Of a stretch of DNA of 54,258 bases, positions 8,275 to 15,871 are shown one piece after another. The translations under genes were made by a program, and so were the position numbers. Numbering within the stretch: the stretch's first letter is position 1; each line of letters begins with the position of its first letter. The stretch covers positions 1-54,258 of the forward strand of contig CAYUMU010000044.1 of the NCBI GenBank assembly GCA_964445985.1, given 5' to 3'. This stretch comes from CAYUMU01 sp964445985 (lineage in GTDB: Bacteria; Planctomycetota; Planctomycetia; Pirellulales; S012-138). Below the pieces are notes generated by a model. That model ran no database searches, was not told the origin of the DNA, and was given only the letters and a program-made list of their open reading frames with translations.

Positions 8275-9546
8275 CTACTGGGGGTTTTCAATCCGGTACA
8301 GCTTCGCATCGGTTCGCAGGTAAATGGCCCCCTCCGAAATCGCTGGCGAGGCCAGGGTGCGGCCGGGGAGGCTGTTTTCCGCCAGCACTTCGAACGACGT
8401 GCCAGGCCGAATGACGATGCATTTGCCGTTTTCGTCGAGCAAATAAATGCGGCCGTCGGCATAGAGCGGCGAGGCCGAGAAATTGCCGCCGAGCCGCTCC
8501 TGGTAGTGGGCGTCGCCCGTCGTGGCATTCAGGCAGGTCAGAATGCCGCGGTCAGAAACCACGTACAGCTCATCGCCCAGCAGCAGCGGCGAGGGGTTGT
8601 GCGGGGCGCCGCGCTGCATTTGCCAGGCGACATGGGTTTGGGTCACGTCGCCTTCGCCATTGGGGCGAATGGCGTACAGCACCGGCCCTCCGCCGTAGCC
8701 CGAGCACACGAAGACCAGGCCCTTGCCATACACCGGCCGGGGCACCAGGGAGTAGCCGTCGTAGGCGCTCCACCACAGTTCTTTGCCCGTGCGGGGATCG
8801 TAGGCCGCCACGTGGTCGCCACCGGTCGAAACCAGTTGCGGTTGGCCGTCGACGGTAATCAAGAGCGGGGTGGAAAAGCCCATCGCGACCGGCTTGGCGC
8901 CCGACTTGCGCGATTCGGAAACGTGGGCTCTGGGGGTCTTCCACACCATTTGGCCATTGGTTTTATCCACCGCGGCCACGTACTGCACGTCGGTGCCGTC
9001 GCAACTGATCAGCAGCAGGTTCTCGAACAGTTCGGGCGATCCGCCAGGGCCGTGCTGGTGTTTGTATTCCAACTCGGTGGTCGTCCACAGCAGCTTGCCG
9101 GCGGTGGAAACGCAGCCCAGGCCGTGGCCGCCAAAGTGAACGAAGACCCTTTCACCTTCAATGTAGGGCGTTGGCGAAGCGTGGCTGTTCTTGTTATGAA
9201 CCCGGCCAGGATTCTCCGGCTGCAGCACTTCCACATTGTGCACGACCTTGCCGGACTGCTTGTCGAGACAAACAGCGCGCAGCGAGCGGCCTTCTTCGGT
9301 GGCCGTGGTCAGCCAGATTTGATTGCCTTGAATGGCGGGGCTCGACCAGCCCAGGCCAGGGATCTCGGTCTGCCAGGCGATGTTTTCCGTTTCGCTCCAA
9401 GTGACCGGCAGGTTGGTCTCGGTGGAGATGCCCTGGCCGGTGCTGCCGCGAAATTGCAGCCAATCTTCGGCCCCCGCGTTCGAAGCCGCCGCCCAACTAG
9501 CACCAATCGCAAGCAAGCAGAGCATCGCGGCACAGGCTCTTGGCAT
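8275..9546 (-). CDS. PQQ-like beta-propeller repeat protein
   Basis: Exported protein of 423 aa with a signal peptide (MPRACAAMLCLLAIGASWAAASNAGA) and then DWLQFRGSTGQGIST, a common opening of planctomycete outer-membrane-assembly-BamB-like (PQQ_2) proteins. Repeated blade motifs follow: LWTTTELEY, AVDKTNGQMVWKT, AYDPRTGKELWW and CLNATTGDAHYQERLGG. Sequence alone does not say whether it binds a cofactor; many such proteins are pure scaffolds. The start is the third in-frame candidate, chosen because GGAG lies 6 bases upstream and the signal peptide then begins at residue 1; GTG/ATG at 9567/9564 would add seven residues. Confidence 0.85.
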   Translation of the reverse strand: MPRACAAMLCLLAIGASWAAASNAGAEDWLQFRGSTGQGISTETNLPVTWSETENIAWQTEIPGLGWSSPAIQGNQIWLTTATEEGRSLRAVCLDKQSGKVVHNVEVLQPENPGRVHNKNSHASPTPYIEGERVFVHFGGHGLGCVSTAGKLLWTTTELEYKHQHGPGGSPELFENLLLISCDGTDVQYVAAVDKTNGQMVWKTPRAHVSESRKSGAKPVAMGFSTPLLITVDGQPQLVSTGGDHVAAYDPRTGKELWWSAYDGYSLVPRPVYGKGLVFVCSGYGGGPVLYAIRPNGEGDVTQTHVAWQMQRGAPHNPSPLLLGDELYVVSDRGILTCLNATTGDAHYQERLGGNFSASPLYADGRIYLLDENGKCIVIRPGTSFEVLAENSLPGRTLASPAISEGAIYLRTDAKLYRIENPQ

Positions 9547-9790
9547 GACAAACTCCGAATCCATCACGAGCGGGAAGGTTTGGCGGGAAAGCGAGGTTGG
9601 TCCCGATCACGTTTTTATTGGTGCTGAGATCCGCGGGCGGCTGGCCAATTATGACCGCTGGGAAGCCTACTCCCCAAGCACTTTTTTAAGCGACAGCCAT
9701 TCGCCGAAGTCAAAGTACCTTTTCAGTGCAGAAATGGCTGATTCTCCCTTTGATTCGGTGGGCATCGGGGCGGCTGATCGGCTACAAGGC

Positions 9791-10285
9791 TTACCGGCGG
9801 CTGCGCATGGCCCGCTGGATATCGCGCTGGGCGTCGGCCTTTTTCATCACCTCGCGTTTGTCGTGCAACTTGCGACCCTTGGCGAGGCCCAATTGCAGCT
9901 TGGCGCGGCCGTCCACGTTGAAATAGATTTTCAGCGGGATCAGGGTGTAGCCCTGCTCCAGGGCCTTGCCGGCAAACCGGTGGATTTCTCCCTTGTGGAG
10001 CAGCAGTTTGCGGGGCCGGCGGGGAACGTGGTTGAACTGGTTGGCCTCCACGTATTCGGGAATGTCGCAGCCGACCAGGTAAACCTCGCCGTCGCGAAGG
10101 CGGCCATAGGCTTCTTCGAGCGAGGCCTTGCCGGCCCTCAGGCTTTTCACCTCGCTGCCCACCAGCATGATGCCGCATTCCAGCGTTTCGAGAATGTCGT
10201 ACTCATGGCGCGCGCGTCGATTCTGGGCCACCACTTTCTCGGCGCCCGCGACACTCTTCGCCTTCGCTTTTTGACTCTTGGCCGT
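9791..10285 (-). CDS. smpB: SsrA-binding protein SmpB, apparently with an ACG start codon
   Basis: SmpB binds tmRNA and brings it to stalled ribosomes for trans-translation. The core is clear: NRRARHEYDILETLECGIMLVGSEVKSLRAGKASLEEAYG, DIPEY, RPRKLLLHKGEI and the basic tail LAKGRKLHDKREVMKKADAQRDIQRAM. The first conventional start is GTG at 10234 (147 aa), but the frame stays open upstream and encodes AKSQKAKAKSVAGAEKV, the Lys-rich N-terminal leader expected of SmpB. A strong AGGAGAG sits 8 bases before ACG at 10283-10285 and no ATG/GTG/TTG is suitably placed. I therefore annotate 164 aa from ACG; the gene identity is certain, the start is not. Confidence 0.93.
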   Translation of the reverse strand, partial: TAKSQKAKAKSVAGAEKVVAQNRRARHEYDILETLECGIMLVGSEVKSLRAGKASLEEAYGRLRDGEVYLVGCDIPEYVEANQFNHVPRRPRKLLLHKGEIHRFAGKALEQGYTLIPLKIYFNVDGRAKLQLGLAKGRKLHDKREVMKKADAQRDIQRAMRSRR

Positions 10286-10678
10286 GGCAGTCTCTCCTGA
10301 TGATGCTCAGCGGGGTCGAACTCGAAACCGACTGCGTTGTACGCCTGGTGAAACAACGCGGGAGGCGACCTGTTTTTGTCTCCAAGCCACCCCCGACGTT
10401 GCCAGTGACGATATTTCTGCTATCTCCGCGATCCCTGCTCCCCTGCTGATCGACCCCCATGGCGGTGAGCACGTTAACATCCGCCGGGCGATCACCGGCG
10501 AAAGGCATTGGCGATAAAGCACGGTCTTGAAATAGCTTACGTCCACAGATCGCCGAAAACAAAGTCGCTTGCCAGTTATTGCAAGGCTATGCTATATTAG
10601 CGAGTTTGCTGGGGAAGTGTAGCTGAGTTTTCCCAGACATCACGGCTATTCACTACAACACTCATAGAGGAGGAAAGT
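10286..10678. other. intergenic region between smpB and rpsU
   Basis: About 390 bases between divergent genes. It contains the smpB Shine-Dalgarno sequence, the putative rpsU promoter and the rpsU leader; nothing else is recognisable. Confidence 0.5.
10569..10598 (+). promoter_or_regulatory. putative promoter of rpsU
   Basis: TTGCCA (10569-10574), an 18-base spacer and TATATT (10593-10598). This would give a leader of about 75 bases, ending in the strong Shine-Dalgarno GAGGAGGAAA before the S21 start. Confidence 0.5.
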
Positions 10679-10870
10679 GTGGTCAAACTGACGCTGCGGG
10701 ACCGTGAATCCATTCATGAGGCGGTCCGCCGCTTTCGCAAACTGGTCGAACGAAGCGGCATCAAGAAAGAGATGCGCCGCAAAGAATATTACGAGAAGCC
10801 CAGCGAATCGAAGCGCCGATCTCGCCTGCGCGCCGAGCGCCGCGCCCGCCGCACCCGCCTGATGCGCTAG
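10679..10870 (+). CDS. rpsU: 30S ribosomal protein S21
   Basis: Protein of 63 aa, MVKLTLRDRESIHEAVRRFRKLVERSGIKKEMRRKEYYEKPSESKRR..., matching the S21 family over its whole length, with the typical Arg-rich C-terminus. S21 sits on the 30S platform near the 3' end of 16S rRNA and helps initiation. Translation begins at GTG, positioned just after GAGGAGGAAA, one of the strongest Shine-Dalgarno sequences in the window. It is transcribed away from smpB, so two translation genes share this intergenic region. It appears monocistronic. Confidence 0.97.
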   Translation: MVKLTLRDRESIHEAVRRFRKLVERSGIKKEMRRKEYYEKPSESKRRSRLRAERRARRTRLMR

Positions 10871-11062
10871 CGCTCCAGACCGCGGGCTGGTCGCGCCCTG
10901 AGCCTAATGCGACAGCGCTAAGTGCGTCAGCCAGCACAATGGATTGTGGTCAAGCTCGGTGTTAGCGACGCTGTATGTAGTGCCAGCAACGCAACCCGGC
11001 GCTGTAGAACTAAGCGAAGGGCGTGGTTGACTCGCTGGAACGGCCAGCTACTTCGTTCCAGC
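10871..11062. other. spacer after rpsU
   Basis: Non-coding; it leads into the transposase remnant. I see no convincing terminator for rpsU. Confidence 0.4.
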
Positions 11063-11330
11063 TTACAACGCAGGCAGCGTGCAATCCATTTCCAATAATA
11101 CAGGCTGAATGCCGGCGTACCAGCGGTACTGGACCATTCTAGCCTTGGGGGCTGTTATACCAGTCCTCGTCGCACTGGGTTGGCGTGCAGGTATTCGATC
11201 ATCGGGAGGAACGTGCTTTCCCCGGTGACGTTGCGGTCGTAGCCGCCTCCTGGTTGCCAGAATCGGCGGCGAACACGACTGCCCTGGGATTCCCGGCAAG
11301 GTAAGTAAGGGCTGACCTGTCCTGCGAGTA
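11063..11330 (-). pseudogene. remnant of REP-associated tyrosine (Y1) transposase, RAYT
   Basis: Translation of the minus strand gives SQGSRVRRRFWQPGGGYDRN then VTGESTFLPMIEYLHANPVRRGLV, and in another frame RWYAGIQPVLLEMDCTLPAL. These are the C-terminal blocks of IS200-like/RAYT transposases (WQ.GGGYDRN, I.YLH.NPVRRGLV, RWYAG..P..LEMDRTLP). A stop codon directly follows GLV, and a frameshift separates the LEWSS block from RWYAG. The N-terminal HUH catalytic part is absent. It is therefore dead DNA, about 90 codons long. RAYTs are associated with REP palindromes, and several palindromic repeat families occur in this window. Confidence 0.8.
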
Positions 11331-11402
11331 TAGTTGGACTGTTTCCGCTGCGGCCACGCCCTTCGCCGGGGGCTCAGAGCGTGCCACCCGAACCGCAAAC
11401 CT

Positions 11403-12818
11403 TCAGTTGTCGTCCGTTTCGGTGGAAGGATCGGGCGATTTGCGATGGCTGCGCACCGCTTTGGCCAACAGGCGATGCAATCCCGGCCGGGCTTCGCGGG
11501 CGGATCGCAGCGAAGTTTCTGGCGGAAGCTTTGAACTCCCCAGCTTGGGCGTGCCGATTCGCTGCGACAGGTAAATGCCCGAGTTGCCGCTGCACAAGTA
11601 AGCGAACAGGCAGCAGACGGCAAAGTACACCACGTACTCTCCGCCGAACAATTCCACCGACATCATGGTGCAGGCCAGCGGCGTATTGGTCGCGCCGGCA
11701 AACACGGCCACAAAGCCCAGGGCGGCAAACACATCGACCGGCGCGCCGGTGAGCATCGCCAGGGTATTTCCCAAAGCAGCCCCCACAAAGAACAGCGGCG
11801 TCACTTCGCCCCCCTTGAATCCGCTGCCCAGCGTTATGGCGGTAAAGAGAATCTTCCACCACCAGCTCCAGGGGTGAGCCCCTCCCTCGCGGAACGAGCT
11901 CACGATCGTCACCACCGAGTTGTCGGGCGAACTGACGCCGAGCCCCAGGTAGTCGCGCGAGCCGACCAGCCACACCAGCCCAATCACGCCGAAGCCGCCC
12001 AGCATGGGCCGCACGATCGGCCAGCTCACGTATCGCTTGAACAGCCAATGCACGCCGTGCGTCAGTTCGGCAAACAGCAGGCTAGCCAGCCCAAACAAGA
12101 TGCCGGCCCCGGCGGCGCCGGCCATCAACGCGGCGTCGAAGGGCGCCACGTGCGACAGCGAGCCATGCGGCATGGCGCTGGCAATGTAATACTGGGTATG
12201 CCCGATTCCCCATGCCAGGCAGGTTTGGTCGCTGGCAATCGCCGCGATCAAACAGGGGAAAATGGCATGGTAGTTCATGCGGCCCACGACCAGCACTTCC
12301 AAGGCAAAGATCATGCCGGCCACTGGCGTGCCGAACACGCCGCCAAAGCCGGCGGCCACGCCCGCCATGAGCAGGGTTTGCACATCGCGGCGACCGAGGC
12401 CGGGAATCCACCGTCCCAGTTCCGCGGCCAGGCTGCCGCCCATTTGCACGGCGGTGCCTTCGCGCCCGGCCGAGCCGCCAAACAGGTGGGTGACGACGGT
12501 GCCCACCAACACCAAGGGGGCCATTCGCACGGGCACGCCGCCGCCAGGAGCGTGGATTTCATCCATGATGAGGTTGTTGCCCGCTTCCACCGATTGGCCG
12601 AATGCCCAGTACATCCAGCCAATGGCCAGGCCGGCCACCGGCAAGGCGAACAGCAGCCAGGGCTGGGTTTGCTGCAAGTTCACGGCTTGCTCGAGCGCCC
12701 ACAAAAAATAGGCGCAGGCCGAGCCGACCATCAAGCCCAGCGGCACGGCCAGCGCAGTCCATTTCAGCAAGTAGCCAACGACGGCGAGGCGTTCGCGAAT
12801 ATTCGCATGAATGGGCAT
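11403..12818 (-). CDS. CLC-type antiporter, probable F-/H+ exchanger (CLC-F)
   Basis: Membrane protein of 471 aa with the CLC fold. The gating glutamate Glu120 lies in GGSAGREGTAVQMG. The canonical Cl--binding GSGIP motif is replaced by AGNNLIMDEIH (about 79-89), and the C-terminal region has GGEVTPLFFVGAALGN and GATNTPLACTMM. Loss of the GSGIP serine is a property of the fluoride-exporting CLC-F clade. The fluoride riboswitch directly upstream makes fluoride the likely substrate. Translation most likely starts at ATG 12818 (MPIHANIRE), 10 bases after GGGGAGA; a GTG eight codons upstream overlaps that site. It would expel F- from the cytoplasm in exchange for H+. Confidence 0.9.
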   Translation of the reverse strand: MPIHANIRERLAVVGYLLKWTALAVPLGLMVGSACAYFLWALEQAVNLQQTQPWLLFALPVAGLAIGWMYWAFGQSVEAGNNLIMDEIHAPGGGVPVRMAPLVLVGTVVTHLFGGSAGREGTAVQMGGSLAAELGRWIPGLGRRDVQTLLMAGVAAGFGGVFGTPVAGMIFALEVLVVGRMNYHAIFPCLIAAIASDQTCLAWGIGHTQYYIASAMPHGSLSHVAPFDAALMAGAAGAGILFGLASLLFAELTHGVHWLFKRYVSWPIVRPMLGGFGVIGLVWLVGSRDYLGLGVSSPDNSVVTIVSSFREGGAHPWSWWWKILFTAITLGSGFKGGEVTPLFFVGAALGNTLAMLTGAPVDVFAALGFVAVFAGATNTPLACTMMSVELFGGEYVVYFAVCCLFAYLCSGNSGIYLSQRIGTPKLGSSKLPPETSLRSAREARPGLHRLLAKAVRSHRKSPDPSTETDDN

Positions 12819-12849
12819 CGTAACGAAGTCTCCCCAACGCACGGTTGTG

Positions 12850-12875
12850 GGTGGGAAGGCGCGCGCACTCCCACC
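12850..12875 (-). promoter_or_regulatory. expression-platform hairpin of the fluoride riboswitch
   Basis: On the minus strand GGTGGGA and TCCCACC form a 7-bp stem (12869-12875 with 12850-12856). The 5' arm GGTGGGAGT can instead pair over 9 positions (one G-U) with ACTCCTACC, the 3' strand of the aptamer at 12882-12890. The two pairings are mutually exclusive, as expected of a switch. No U-tract follows, so the control step may be translational. Confidence 0.6.
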
Positions 12876-12881
12876 TTGTTA

Positions 12882-13002
12882 GGTAGGAGTCATCAGCTCG
12901 AACGCGCTCACAAAGATCGCCCCCCTGCCCGATGAGGACTTATCACCCCAGGCGGCGGCTAAGAGAGCGGCGTTCGGCGGTTGGAGGCGGAACCCCATCG
13001 CC
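12882..13002 (-). ncRNA. fluoride riboswitch (crcB motif)
   Basis: Read on the minus strand, the conserved parts of the crcB motif appear in order. First is GGCGATGGGGTTCCGCC (stem with pseudoknot loop), then AACCGC, then the P3 helix, then GCTGATGACTCCTACC. The loop GGGGT can pair with ACTCC in the 3' segment to form the pseudoknot. P3 is unusually long: CGAACGC-C-GCTC (12965-12976) pairs with GAGCGCGTTCG (12899-12909), closing a 55-base terminal loop instead of the usual short one. It controls the CLC-F gene that starts 64 bases downstream. Known members turn expression on when fluoride binds. Confidence 0.93.
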
Positions 13003-13018
13003 TATTCAATGATTTTGG

Positions 13019-13047
13019 ACGTTAAACAACTGCCGCCGAGCCGTCAA
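13019..13047 (-). promoter_or_regulatory. putative promoter of the riboswitch-CLC-F transcript
   Basis: On the minus strand TTGACG (13042-13047), a 17-base spacer and TAACGT (13019-13024). Transcription would begin close to 13012, just before the aptamer, as expected for a riboswitch leader. Confidence 0.55.
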
Positions 13048-13290
13048 CGGTTACCCGACTGTTCGCTCTATTGCTCTACCACGAAGGGCTGCGACTTCCG
13101 CCAGGAATCACCCGATTTGTGGAGAACTTCATTTGCCCGGCCGGCCGTGAGCAGGCAGAATGGATGCTGGCCAAAAATGTTCGCGCCCCTGGCCGCAAAA
13201 GCCCTCCATCCAACGTGAATGCCAGAAGCCAATTCTGGTCAGGCGTTACTCGTGACAGTGCGCCCCAAGCAAGAACCGAGTCTCCCGCCG

Positions 13291-15795
13291 ATGTATCGAA
13301 TCCCACGTTTCTGTTCATTGCCGCCCGCTGGCTTGTGGACCCTCACGGTGAGCCTGGCTTGGTTTGCGTGTATGGGGGCGAAGCCTGTGCTCGCGGCCGA
13401 TCCACCGCGCGATGCCAATGCTCCCGCGAACGCCCATCCAGCCCACGATGCCGCCGCGGCGGTTCCTTTCCTCAAAACGCATTGCTTCGACTGCCACGCC
13501 AATGGCGCCGCCGAGGGCGGGCTCGATCTCGCCCAGCTCGGCACCAAGCTCGACGACGTGGCCCGTTTTGCTGTTTGGGAGCGTATTTACGATCGCGTGG
13601 CCGGCCGGGAGATGCCCCCCCAGTCGTCGCCGCAACCCACGGCAGCTCAGCGCTCGGGCTTCTTGCAAACGCTCGGTTCTCCGCTAACGGCCGCCCACGC
13701 CGCGCGCAAAGGCACCGCCCTCCGCCGGCTCAATCGCCGCGAATACCAGAACACGCTCAACGACCTGTTCGGCGTGAACTTGAACCTGATCGATCGCTTG
13801 CCTGAAGACAGCCGGTCGCACGAGTTTGAGAACGTGGGGGCGGCCTTGGGCATTTCGATGGTGCAAATGCAGCGCTACTTGGAATCGGCCGAAGCGGTGC
13901 TGAACGAGGCCGTGCAAAAGTCGATCGGGCCGCCCGAAAGCAAAGTGGTTCGCGCCAGCTATGCCGACACCCGCGGGGCCGAGCAGTGGCTGAATAAGAT
14001 CTGGCTGCATCGACCCGATGGCGCGGTGGTGTTCTTTCGGCCCACCGGCTACCCCTCTGGCATGCTCCGCGAGGCCAACGTTTCCCGCGACGGCTGGTAC
14101 AAGGTTCGCGTGACCGGCTACGCCTACCAATCCGAGGAGCCGGTTACTTTCTCGGTCGGCGGAACCACGTTTGCTCGCGGGGCCGATCAGCCGACGTTTG
14201 GTTACTTTTCGTTCCCGCCCGGCAAACCGACGACCATTGAAGTCAAAGCCTGGATTCCGGCCCGCTACATGATCGATGTCACGGTCTACGGTCTTTACGA
14301 TCGCAACAACGCAATCCGCAACGCCGGCCTCGACAAATACCCCGGCCCCGGCCTGGCGATCCAGCACGTGGAAGTGGAAGGCCCTCTGGTGGACGAGTTC
14401 CCCAGCCGAGGGCACCGCTTGATCTTTGCTGGACTCGACCGCCAGGAAATCCTCCCCCGCAATCCGCAAGATCGCACGCGCAGCTACTACGTGCCCAAGT
14501 ACGAGATTGCCTCCACCAACCCCGTGGCCGACGTCAGGCAGGCGCTAACGCGGGTGGCCACGCAAGCTTTCCGTCGGCCGGTCGAACCGGGAGAGTTGCA
14601 GCCGTTTATCAAGCTTTTCCAAGCCGAACAACAGCAAGGGCTGGCCTTTGAAGAAGCCCTGCGTTCGGCGGTGATGGCCATCTTCTGCTCGCCCGATTTC
14701 CTGTTTCTGCGGGAGAACCCTGGCCTGCTCAACGATTACGCGCTCGCGGCCCGGCTCTCCTACTTTCTCACGCGGACCACGCCCGACGAAGAACTGCTGG
14801 CGGCGGCCGCGGCCGGCAAGCTCACGGGCGACAAAGCCGAACTGTTGGCGCAAACCGAGCGATTGCTGAACAGCCCGCACGCGGCCCGGTTTGTCGAAGA
14901 CTTTACCGACGCCTGGTTGAACCTCCGCGAGATTCAATTCACCAACCCCGATCAGCAGTTGTTCCCCGAGTTCGATCCGTTCTTGCAATACTCCATGCTG
15001 GCCGAAAGCCGCGAGTTCTTTCGCGCGCTGATCGACGACAACCTGCCGGTGGCCAACGTGGTGAAGTCGGACTTTGCCATGCTCAACGAGCGCTTGGCCG
15101 AGCATTACGAAATCGACGGCGTGGCCGGCCCGGAAATTCGCCGGGTGGCCTTGCCGGCCGGCAGCGCGCGGGGCGGTCTGCTCAGTCAGGCCAGCGTGCT
15201 CAAGGTTTCGGCCAACGGCACCAACACGTCGCCGGTGGTCCGTGGCGCGTGGGTGATGGAGCGAATCATCGGTCAGTCGCCGCCTCCCCCGCCGCCGGGC
15301 ATTCCGGGCGTGGAGCCCGACATTCGCGGGACCACCACGCTCCGCGAATTGCTCGCCAGGCATCGCAACCAAGACAATTGCCGCGGCTGCCATCAAAAGA
15401 TCGATCCGCCCGGCTTCGCGATGGAATGTTTCGACCCCATCGGCGGCTGGCGCGATCGGTTTCGCAGCCTGGGCAGCGGCGACAAGGTGGACCGCGAAGT
15501 GCGGGGCAGCCGGGTGCGCTACCAACTCGGCCCGCCGGTTGACGCCAGCGGCGAGTTTCCCAACGGTCAATCGTTTGCAGGCTTTATCGAGTTTCGCGAT
15601 CACCTGGCGCAGTACGATGGCCTGCTGGCCAAAGCCCTGGCCACCAAACTGCTGACATTTGGCACTGGCCGCGAGTTGGGCTTTTCCGACCGCGAAGAAG
15701 TCGCCCGCATTGTGCAGGCCACCGCCGGCAGCAAACACGGCCTTCGCGACTTGATCCGGGCGGTTGTCACCAGCGAGATCTTTATGCGAAAATAG
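13291..15795 (+). CDS. DUF1587/DUF1592/DUF1588/DUF1585 cytochrome-like protein
   Basis: Exported protein of 834 aa. The N-terminus is a signal peptide (hydrophobic WTLTVSLAWFACMG, residues 16-30) followed by a c-type haem site Cys65-x-x-Cys68-His69 (CFDCHA). A second CxxCH (CRGCHQKIDPPGFAMECFDPIGGWRD) lies in the DUF1588/1585 region. In between are RRLNRREYQNTLNDLFGV (DUF1587), a carbohydrate-binding-like beta region (GWYKVRVTGYAYQ), FRRPVEPGELQPF (DUF1595) and LAARLSYFLTRTTPDEELL (DUF1592). This multidomain architecture is widespread in planctomycetes and its biochemical role is unknown. The start was chosen at MYRIPRFCS; 24 upstream codons are open. It forms an operon-like pair with the DUF1552 gene 76 bases downstream. 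Confidence 0.9.
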   Translation: MYRIPRFCSLPPAGLWTLTVSLAWFACMGAKPVLAADPPRDANAPANAHPAHDAAAAVPFLKTHCFDCHANGAAEGGLDLAQLGTKLDDVARFAVWERIYDRVAGREMPPQSSPQPTAAQRSGFLQTLGSPLTAAHAARKGTALRRLNRREYQNTLNDLFGVNLNLIDRLPEDSRSHEFENVGAALGISMVQMQRYLESAEAVLNEAVQKSIGPPESKVVRASYADTRGAEQWLNKIWLHRPDGAVVFFRPTGYPSGMLREANVSRDGWYKVRVTGYAYQSEEPVTFSVGGTTFARGADQPTFGYFSFPPGKPTTIEVKAWIPARYMIDVTVYGLYDRNNAIRNAGLDKYPGPGLAIQHVEVEGPLVDEFPSRGHRLIFAGLDRQEILPRNPQDRTRSYYVPKYEIASTNPVADVRQALTRVATQAFRRPVEPGELQPFIKLFQAEQQQGLAFEEALRSAVMAIFCSPDFLFLRENPGLLNDYALAARLSYFLTRTTPDEELLAAAAAGKLTGDKAELLAQTERLLNSPHAARFVEDFTDAWLNLREIQFTNPDQQLFPEFDPFLQYSMLAESREFFRALIDDNLPVANVVKSDFAMLNERLAEHYEIDGVAGPEIRRVALPAGSARGGLLSQASVLKVSANGTNTSPVVRGAWVMERIIGQSPPPPPPGIPGVEPDIRGTTTLRELLARHRNQDNCRGCHQKIDPPGFAMECFDPIGGWRDRFRSLGSGDKVDREVRGSRVRYQLGPPVDASGEFPNGQSFAGFIEFRDHLAQYDGLLAKALATKLLTFGTGRELGFSDREEVARIVQATAGSKHGLRDLIRAVVTSEIFMRK

Positions 15796-15871
15796 CTGAG
15801 TCGGCGTTTCGCGGCTCCGTTAACGAATAACCAGACATTCATCCCTCCCCATCACCAGCGGCAGTTCCACG

